Assembly (NCBI GenBank): GCA_023143095.1
Contig: JAGLIF010000007.1
Span: 1-45,292 of the forward strand
Source: Candidatus Altimarinota bacterium
GTDB taxonomy: Bacteria; Patescibacteriota; Gracilibacteria; UBA4473
Direction: 5' to 3'
Length of the DNA: 45,292 nucleotides
The position numbers and the translations under genes are program-made. The first letter of the stretch is position 1; every line of letters starts with the position of its first letter. This document shows positions 39,975 through 45,292 of this stretch, piece by piece. The notes beneath the pieces were generated by a model that was not told the origin of the DNA, made no database searches, and worked only from the letters and a program-made list of their open reading frames with translations.

Positions 39975-40913
39975 ATGCCAGATGTAACAAAAAAATATAG
40001 GAAAGAGCTTGATAAAATCAAAAATCTTTTAAAAAAAGTTGGTTTTAATAACAAGCACAATACTGACTTAACCGCTTGGGCTATTCTTGCTTTGCAAGAT
40101 GAAAAACCAAAACAGACAAAAATTGGTTTTGGCTCTCTTGCGGAAGGTGCAAGTATCCGAGATCTATTAGATTTTTGTCGTGAATGCGGTACAAACTATG
40201 CAGAAAATACTCGGGAGAGTGTAAGAAAACATAGTATAAAATATCTTGTTGAAGCCCATATTGTTATTAGAAATCATGATGATCCTGGTCGCCCTACAAA
40301 TTCAGCAAAAACGAACTATATTTTGAACAAAGAATTTTTAAAAATTATTAATGCAACACAAGGTCAAAAAAAGCTCATTGCTGATTGGAACAAAAAATAT
40401 TCAATCATGGATCCAACGAATAATTGGAGAAAGGATAAATCTCTAAAAGTTTCATTTGAAGAATATATCTACCAAGTGCATCCTTCACCACATAATTTTT
40501 TATCAAAAATAGCAGTAGAAAATTTTCTTCCTGCCATATCAGAGAATTTTAAAATTATATATTTTTCTGATACGGATGATAAATCTCTTCATACAACAAA
40601 TACTCTTGATAATTTTATGAAATCAAAATTTGATGTTCATAAACAAGTGCCTGATGTGATTGCATATGATGATAAAACAAAAACATTATTTTTCATAGAA
40701 GCGATTGCCTCATCAGGAGAAATAAACGATCTGAGAAAAAAAGAAATTGATAAGCTCTTCCCGATAGACTCCAAAATAAACAGATGTTATGTGAGTGTTT
40801 TTATGAATCGTAAAGAATTTCGAAAATTTAGTGATTCCATTGCGAATGGAACAGAAGTTTGGATTGTAGATAAAGTGCTTCACACCATCACTTTTCGAGA
40901 ACTCAAAATATAA
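39975..40913 (+). CDS. BsuBI/PstI-family type II restriction endonuclease
   Basis: Predicted to cut unmodified CTGCAG-type sites; the specificity is inferred from the family. 312 residues from ATG 39975; an in-frame TTG at 39966 is less likely. A helical N-terminal part (to about 120) is followed by GQKKLIADWNKKY and the C-terminal nuclease domain: VPDVIAYDDKTKTLFFIEAIASSGEI (225-250), holding the PD and EA residues of the active site, then RKKEIDKLFP, INRCYVSVFMNRKEFRKFSDSIANGTEVWIVDKVLHTITF. The run of conserved stretches from ADWN to HTITF is the pattern of this family. The 3' end overlaps the convergent methylase gene by 34 bp. Arg codons are mixed, unlike the CGA-rich ribosomal genes. 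Confidence 0.85.
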   Translation: MPDVTKKYRKELDKIKNLLKKVGFNNKHNTDLTAWAILALQDEKPKQTKIGFGSLAEGASIRDLLDFCRECGTNYAENTRESVRKHSIKYLVEAHIVIRNHDDPGRPTNSAKTNYILNKEFLKIINATQGQKKLIADWNKKYSIMDPTNNWRKDKSLKVSFEEYIYQVHPSPHNFLSKIAVENFLPAISENFKIIYFSDTDDKSLHTTNTLDNFMKSKFDVHKQVPDVIAYDDKTKTLFFIEAIASSGEINDLRKKEIDKLFPIDSKINRCYVSVFMNRKEFRKFSDSIANGTEVWIVDKVLHTITFRELKI

Positions 40914-42454
40914 TCGGATTCTTCGGCAGATAATTCATACGATTGATGAATTATTTTCTCCAGTCGTTTTTCATCTATTTTCCCTCTTTCATAGTTTTCT
41001 AAACTTTCAATATTGTGAGGTATTGGAAAAATACGAATTTCCTTTGCAGAAACTTGAGTATTTCCATTGATAAGACGAAATAATTTGTCCCATAGCTGAC
41101 TGTTCAAAAGCAACTCCATTACTTTTAGCGAAGGAGCTTTTTCAGTTTCTCGTTTCATAAAATTAAGATGATTTTCTAAAAAATAACCATTTTTACTTTT
41201 AGGAATGAGTGCTCCCTCAATTCGACGATTTTGCTCTTTTGCAGAAATTCTTTTAAACGCCAATACTTCTTCATATAACTTTTCTGATTTTACCTCCTCT
41301 GAATCCATCATTTTTTCACTTCGTTTATTTTGTTTTTTGTTTGGTTCAAATCCAAATGAAGTAATATTGTGAGACCAATAAAGAGGTCTATATTGTTGTT
41401 TTTCCTTTTCTTGAAAATATTGTTTTCTTCGATACGCCACGATTTGACCTGTTGATACTTTTAATCCTGAATTGTGGATTTTTGTGAATCCATTTTTAAA
41501 ACATTTATTTATAAGATTGATATCCGATTCATGTGAGGGAATACACATAATATCCTCATCCCAAAAAACAATGCTAAAAGCTGATAGAAATTTTTTAATT
41601 TTAAATTCTCCATTTGTGAAGGCGACTCCAACAGTAATATCTTTAAAATTAGGCTCTCTATTTTCTAGCGTAAGTAAAACTTGTTCCTGTAAAACATCAC
41701 TAAAAGCCTTGTCTCTTTCATAGAGGGTAATAACTTCTTTTGTAAGAACTCTTTTTGAAAGAATTTGTCGTAATCTTGCAAAATAAGTCCCTGAAACAAA
41801 ACTTTTAGGAATAATAAATCCAAGCTTTCCTCCTTTTTTGAGATAGTTAATTCCTACTTCTACAAAAGAAGCATATAAATTGGGATGTCCTAAATTTTTC
41901 TTTGGCGTTGCTTTTAGATATGGGGGATTTCCTAAAATACAATCAAACTCATACTTTTTACCGAATAATCCTACTCCATTTTCAAGAGAGTTTTGTACTG
42001 AAATATTAAACATCGTATTTAATTGGATTTGATACCCCTCTCTTGCCAAAAATGATCGAATATTTGCGAGAGTTATTCTTACCAGTGCCGAATCAATATC
42101 AAATCCAAAAACTTGTTCTTGTATTTCTTGTAATTCTTTTTTTTCAGCAATCATTTTTTCTAAAACCACTAGTAAAAATCTTCCACTTCCGCAAGAAATA
42201 TCTGCAACAGTTTGATTTGATTTGTATTTTGTTGATTCAATTAAGTAATTTACAATTGTTTGAGGAGTAAAAAATTGTCCATTTTTTCCTTTATATTCTT
42301 TTGAAATAACCTGAGAATAATAATCTCCTAAGCTATCCCACTTTGCAATATCAAAGGGAATATCCATAATTTTTCTTGCACCTACAACCCCATTTACCGC
42401 TTCAAACGATTCACAAAGTTCATTCCAGTACTGTAAATTGTAATTTTTAGACAT
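40880..42454 (-). CDS. N6-adenine DNA methyltransferase of the PstI/BsuBI-type system
   Basis: Protects the host site by methylating adenine. The start is placed at ATG 42454 (MSKNYNLQYWNELCESF), because this overlaps the lexA-like stop in ATGTCTAA; the longer in-frame start at 42517 would lie deep inside that gene. 524 residues. Motif I DISCGSGRF (85-93) binds S-adenosylmethionine, motif IV is NPPY (176-179), and the order I then IV marks the gamma class. GQFFTPQTIVNYLI (59-72) is typical of Eco57I/TaqI-like enzymes. A C-terminal target-recognition part follows. The gene is convergent to the restriction gene with a 34-bp overlap and downstream of the LexA-like repressor in one operon. It ends in TGA. 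Confidence 0.88.
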   Translation of the reverse strand: MSKNYNLQYWNELCESFEAVNGVVGARKIMDIPFDIAKWDSLGDYYSQVISKEYKGKNGQFFTPQTIVNYLIESTKYKSNQTVADISCGSGRFLLVVLEKMIAEKKELQEIQEQVFGFDIDSALVRITLANIRSFLAREGYQIQLNTMFNISVQNSLENGVGLFGKKYEFDCILGNPPYLKATPKKNLGHPNLYASFVEVGINYLKKGGKLGFIIPKSFVSGTYFARLRQILSKRVLTKEVITLYERDKAFSDVLQEQVLLTLENREPNFKDITVGVAFTNGEFKIKKFLSAFSIVFWDEDIMCIPSHESDINLINKCFKNGFTKIHNSGLKVSTGQIVAYRRKQYFQEKEKQQYRPLYWSHNITSFGFEPNKKQNKRSEKMMDSEEVKSEKLYEEVLAFKRISAKEQNRRIEGALIPKSKNGYFLENHLNFMKRETEKAPSLKVMELLLNSQLWDKLFRLINGNTQVSAKEIRIFPIPHNIESLENYERGKIDEKRLEKIIHQSYELSAEESDYILSSRKVMV

Positions 42455-43055
42455 TTGATATTTCATAAGAATAAACTCCTTTAACCACTCCCTCCACTCG
42501 AAAATCTTCATTTGCAACGAATGGTGGATATTTAGAATTTAAAGAAACTAAAATAACCCCATTTTCTTTTTGAATTTTTTTTATCAAAGTTTCTCCATTA
42601 TTCACACAGACAACAATACTTCCATTATCAGCATGATTTATTTTTCTTGCAATTACTAAATCTTTTTCATGAATTCTTGGAGTCATAGAGTCTCCCTTTG
42701 CTTTTACCATAAATGCTTCTGAAGAAGGGAATCCCAAAATTTTTGAGGAAATAGGAACTCTCTCAATTGGATCTCCATCAAAAACAGATCCGTTTGGACC
42801 ACATTGAGCAAGTCCGTATAAATTTAAAAATGTAACTTGTTTATCTGGAGATTCTGCCAAAATTTGATAGTCTTTAGGATTTAAAGGATTTCGTCTTAAA
42901 TATCCTTTTTTTTCAAGTTGTTTAATGTGATGTTGCACAACACTTGGGGAAGAAACTTCCATAATTTCTTGAATTTTTCGAACAGAAAGTGGTTCATCAC
43001 TATTTTTTTTTAAGATTTCCAAAAGCCTTTTTTGTGCAGGATGAAGTTCTTGCAT
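42447..43055 (-). CDS. LexA-like self-cleaving repressor (S24 peptidase)
   Basis: 202 residues. N-terminal winged helix (about 1-65) with LHPAQKRLLEILKKN and SPSVVQHHIKQLEKKGYL, as in LexA. The C-terminal S24 domain has a cleavage bond at C85-G86 in GLAQCGPNG, catalytic S123 in KGDSMTP and catalytic K159 in GETLIKKI. Cys-Gly replaces the Ala-Gly of LexA, as in UmuD, so it should still be cleavable when RecA is activated. It may be the cell's LexA or a defence-island copy. The methylase start lies inside its last codons (8-bp overlap), so the two are probably translated together. The promoter and an operator-like inverted repeat lie directly upstream. Confidence 0.88.
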   Translation of the reverse strand: MQELHPAQKRLLEILKKNSDEPLSVRKIQEIMEVSSPSVVQHHIKQLEKKGYLRRNPLNPKDYQILAESPDKQVTFLNLYGLAQCGPNGSVFDGDPIERVPISSKILGFPSSEAFMVKAKGDSMTPRIHEKDLVIARKINHADNGSIVVCVNNGETLIKKIQKENGVILVSLNSKYPPFVANEDFRVEGVVKGVYSYEISNV

Positions 43056-43083
43056 TGGAATATTTTTTCTAAATTTTACTCAA

Positions 43084-43130
43084 ATTGTATCATGCGAAAA
43101 ATAAAAAGCAAGAACAATTTGACTTGTTCT
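43084..43130. promoter_or_regulatory. Promoter and LexA-operator-like inverted repeat in the divergent region
   Basis: Minus-strand promoter for the repressor gene: TTGCTT (43106-43111), 16-bp spacer, TACAAT (43084-43089). The perfect inverted repeat AGAACAATTTGACTTGTTCT (43111-43130) has 7-bp arms and a 6-bp middle. It shares base 43111 with that -35 and contains a plus-strand TTGACT (43119-43124) that may be the -35 of the CBASS-like genes. It is the expected binding site of the adjacent repressor; that is inference. Confidence 0.65.
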
Positions 43131-43176
43131 ATTTTATTTAGTACGCTTGAAGTAGTTACAATTTTTATTTTTAAAA

Positions 43177-43704
43177 ATGAATATGACAGAAATAATAATC
43201 AATTTTTATGGTAGTCCTCCTTTTACGGTTTTTAGTGGAATAATCGCAACAATTTTTGTTTTAGGAGTTATTTATAAAATAATTTCTTGGTTTTTCGGAA
43301 TAACACCAGTTGTTTTTAGATTGGGAATTGCTTTATGGAAAAGAGAAATAGCTATTTTTAGCTCTCTTGAACTTTTTGAAAGTTTGAAATCTGCTCTTGT
43401 TGATTCAAAAATATTTAAAGAGAAAAATATTGTTCGTATAGGGAAGGAAAATACTGAAAAAGCAAAAAATAAAACGGTTTTCTTGGTTGATTGGGAAACT
43501 TTTGGAGAGGATATAGAAACTGTTTTTAGTTCAAGAAAAAATCACCAAACAGCAATTATAATTTATGCAAAACCTCAAAGCATTCCTCATGATAAAATGA
43601 ATGATATTGCAAATCGTCCAAATACGGTTGTTGTAAATTTCAGAGGAAGATTACTAAATGATATTTTAACTTCACTTATTACAACCAGTTATGATAAAAG
43701 ATAA
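43177..43704 (+). CDS. Membrane-anchored putative CBASS effector, unrecognised alpha/beta domain
   Basis: 175 residues. A hydrophobic helix at about 14-41 (FTVFSGIIATIFVLGVIYKIISWFFG) is followed by a short second hydrophobic or amphipathic stretch. The remaining 120 residues alternate strands and helices: KTVFLVDWETF, a helix, TAIIIYAKP, a helix, NTVVVNFRG, and a last helix. This is a Rossmann- or receiver-like order, but I see no motif of known CBASS effectors. The CD-NTase start overlaps its end by 14 bp (43691-43704), so the two are coupled. By analogy with other CBASS effectors it may disturb the membrane when it binds the cyclic nucleotide; that is inference. ATG 43177 or 43183 could both be used. 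Confidence 0.6.
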   Translation: MNMTEIIINFYGSPPFTVFSGIIATIFVLGVIYKIISWFFGITPVVFRLGIALWKREIAIFSSLELFESLKSALVDSKIFKEKNIVRIGKENTEKAKNKTVFLVDWETFGEDIETVFSSRKNHQTAIIIYAKPQSIPHDKMNDIANRPNTVVVNFRGRLLNDILTSLITTSYDKR

Positions 43705-45034
43705 ATTTAATTCTAAATTTCGTACATATGTTAGAGAAAAAGTTTCTCCTACAAATTGCTATGATAAAAAATGTGGCAAATGTGATAAGTGTTTTGTTAC
43801 TGCAATTTATGATTCTTTCAAAACTGTTTTAAATCAAAATTGTATTCAAATTGGTTCATATCCAAGATTTACAGCAATTCGACCATTACACGATTTGGAT
43901 ATTTTATATATTTTAGGAGATTGGGAAGAACAAAATCATAATCCACAAATGTTACTAGAAGAACTTTTAAAAGAAATAAAGAGTAATTATGTAAATCCAA
44001 CAGAGTATAAAACCGAAATATCCTTACAAACTCATTCTGTTACTGTTGTTTTCAAAGATAATAATGATGAAGAAATTTTTTCAGTTGATATTGTTCCAGC
44101 ATATATTTTTTCTACAAATGAATTTCAACAAGATACTTATAAAGTTCCAGAAGTTTTAAGACAGAAACATGGAGGGAAAAGACAAGAATTTTATAAAAAA
44201 TTATCAGAAGAACATAAAGAGATGAATTGGATTCATACAGATCCAAGAGGTTATATTAAAGTAGCAAAACAAGTAAATCAATCAAACGATGATTTTAGAA
44301 AAACAGTAAAATTTATAAAAGCATGGAAAAATTCATGTAAAGAAAAATATGATGATTTTAAATTAAAATCTTTTCATATTGAGCAAGTCATTACAAAATA
44401 TTTTCAAAATAAAAATGACTTAGAAATTTTTGATAGTATTTTTAAATTTTTCGTTGATATTCCAGAGATAATACAATCACCAAAAATAAAAGATAGGGCA
44501 AATACTGAAAAATATATTGATGAATATTTAAATAATTTAACGGAAGATCAAAAAAATAAAATTATCCAAGCAAGAGATTGTTTTTTGAGAAAATTAGAAA
44601 ATTTTTCTAAAGATGATTTAGTTGAAAATTTAATTGAGGCTTGTTTTTATAAAAGAGTTAGTAGTTCTGAACAATTTTTGTTTGATTTTAAAATTCCAGT
44701 TTTAATAGATGTGCAATATGATTTTAAAATAGACGGTTTTATCCAAAAAAAGGAAGGGTTCAGGGATGGATGGATCAGTAAGATATTATGGAAGATAGAA
44801 TTTAAAAGAAACATAAAATTTGAAATAGTAAGCGATAAACCAAAAGTTGATTTGTTTAAATGGAAGGTAAAAAACGATAATAGTTCTATGAGTCCGAGAG
44901 GAGAAATTACAGATAATCAAACTAAAAACAATCCTGAAAGTACTGAATTTAAAGGCAACCATTATGTAGAATGTTATGCAATCTTAAATAATGTTTGTGT
45001 GATAAAAGCAAAGCAAAATGTAAAACTAAACTAA
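43691..45034 (+). CDS. CD-NTase (CBASS-type cyclic-nucleotide synthase) with AGS-C sensor domain
   Basis: 447 residues. The NTase core is marked by GSYPRFTAIRPLHDLDILYIL (55-75): GS, then the aspartates D68 and D70, with the third in FSVDIVPAY (D133). These would bind two metal ions. The middle is helical (about 150-340). The C-terminal 100 residues have DLFKWKVKND, RGEITDN and FKGNHYVECYA, the AGS-C pattern reported for SMODS/CBASS proteins. Before the core are four close cysteines (C23, C28, C31, C34). The enzyme would make a cyclic di- or oligonucleotide after phage sensing and activate the upstream membrane protein. No Cap2/Cap3, HORMA or TRIP13 gene follows within the window. Arg codons are nearly all AGA. 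Confidence 0.82.
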   Translation: MIKDKFNSKFRTYVREKVSPTNCYDKKCGKCDKCFVTAIYDSFKTVLNQNCIQIGSYPRFTAIRPLHDLDILYILGDWEEQNHNPQMLLEELLKEIKSNYVNPTEYKTEISLQTHSVTVVFKDNNDEEIFSVDIVPAYIFSTNEFQQDTYKVPEVLRQKHGGKRQEFYKKLSEEHKEMNWIHTDPRGYIKVAKQVNQSNDDFRKTVKFIKAWKNSCKEKYDDFKLKSFHIEQVITKYFQNKNDLEIFDSIFKFFVDIPEIIQSPKIKDRANTEKYIDEYLNNLTEDQKNKIIQARDCFLRKLENFSKDDLVENLIEACFYKRVSSSEQFLFDFKIPVLIDVQYDFKIDGFIQKKEGFRDGWISKILWKIEFKRNIKFEIVSDKPKVDLFKWKVKNDNSSMSPRGEITDNQTKNNPESTEFKGNHYVECYAILNNVCVIKAKQNVKLN

Positions 45035-45199
45035 AACGAAAAATATTTTTTGAACTTACTCTACTTTACTCCGATCACGCTATGTTCTCATTCCATTTCA
45101 TTCTGTTTGGGACACATAACAAGGTATATATGGTTCAGTTTTCGGTTCGTAATTTTTCCAAATTTTCTTTATTACGCTCCGAAAACTTCTTTTCTTCTT

Positions 45200-45292
45200 A
45201 AGGAAGCACGGATAAAAACCAGAGATTCATTTTGTATCAAAAAAACAGTCTTTTTTTTGTAACAAGGAAGGTAAAATATCGTAGATCCCGTT
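45200..45292. repeat. Composite repeat at the right window edge (cut)
   Basis: Variant end sequence AAGGAAGCACGGATAAA (45200-45216), then an AT-rich filler, then core AAAATATCGTAGATCCCGTT (45273-45292), which continues past the window. It is the same family as at 1-103 and 27524-27680. The 165 bp between the CD-NTase gene and it hold nothing else that I recognise. Confidence 0.7.

Noticed and set aside
43691-45034. Reading the CD-NTase as a plain archaeal-type CCA or poly(A) polymerase
   Set aside because: The C-terminal AGS-C pattern and the coupled membrane protein fit a CBASS synthase better.
1-45292. Recoded UGA (as glycine), as in Gracilibacteria and Absconditabacteria
   Set aside because: trxB and the methylase gene end naturally at TGA and no gene needs TGA inside; the standard code is sufficient.
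1-45292. tRNA or rRNA genes
   Set aside because: No T-loop GTTCGAATC-like sequence with a matching acceptor stem and no rRNA core sequence was noticed.

Overview
The window looks like chromosome from an AT-rich, small-genome bacterium, most likely a member of the Patescibacteria (Candidate Phyla Radiation). Support: the S10/spc ribosomal-protein cluster has no rpmD (L30) between S5 and L15, an absence usual in that group. There are also pilin-like two-helix membrane proteins of the kind common in these genomes, many PKD-type surface proteins, and almost no Shine-Dalgarno sequences. The standard genetic code fits: trxB and the methylase gene end in TGA, and no gene needs an in-frame TGA. The exact lineage cannot be fixed from this sequence.

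Layout. 1-4.7 kb: thioredoxin reductase, an MscS-type channel, a Fur/PerR-like regulator with two operator-like palindromes, EF-Tu and a small unknown protein. 4.8-15.9 kb: S10, L3, L4, L23, L2, S19, L22, S3 | L16, L29, S17, L14, L24, L5, S14, S8 | L6, L18, S5, L15, SecY. The bars mark repeat-bearing spacers, each followed by a new promoter, so the cluster is read as at least three units. 16-27.4 kb, minus strand: a VIT/vWA/SLH surface protein, then a four-gene operon with one strong promoter at its head. That operon encodes two secreted pilin-like proteins (one with coiled coil, one with a Gly/Asn repeat and PKD domains), a giant PKD/coiled-coil protein and a membrane-anchored PKD protein; it looks like a cell-surface apparatus. 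27.7-39.7 kb: the isolated second half of PurL, a secreted zinc-peptidase-like protein, a minimal nucleotidyltransferase, a LysW-like zinc ribbon, MutS, an acidic lipoprotein, an O-antigen-ligase-like membrane protein and a 1020-residue exported protein ending in a serine-hydrolase domain. 40-45 kb: a defence island.

The defence island holds a PstI/BsuBI-type restriction endonuclease, its N6-adenine methylase, a LexA-like self-cleaving repressor whose gene overlaps the methylase start, and a divergent two-gene CBASS-like unit: a membrane protein with an unrecognised alpha/beta domain, then a CD-NTase with a C-terminal AGS-C sensor. A perfect 7+6+7 inverted repeat sits in the divergent promoter region and touches the -35 of the repressor promoter. 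I infer that one damage-responsive repressor controls both the methylase and the cyclic-nucleotide defence genes. This is the best candidate for an undescribed arrangement.

The spacers carry a family of small composite palindromic repeats. The modules are a 17-bp end sequence, AAGGAAACACTGATAAA, a core CAAAATATCGTAGATCC joined to a CCCGTT...AACGGG hairpin, a GTCCTGAAC...GTTTCAGGA hairpin, and others. They lie at gene ends, at convergent junctions and inside the ribosomal cluster. No transposase, tRNA, rRNA or CRISPR array was seen.
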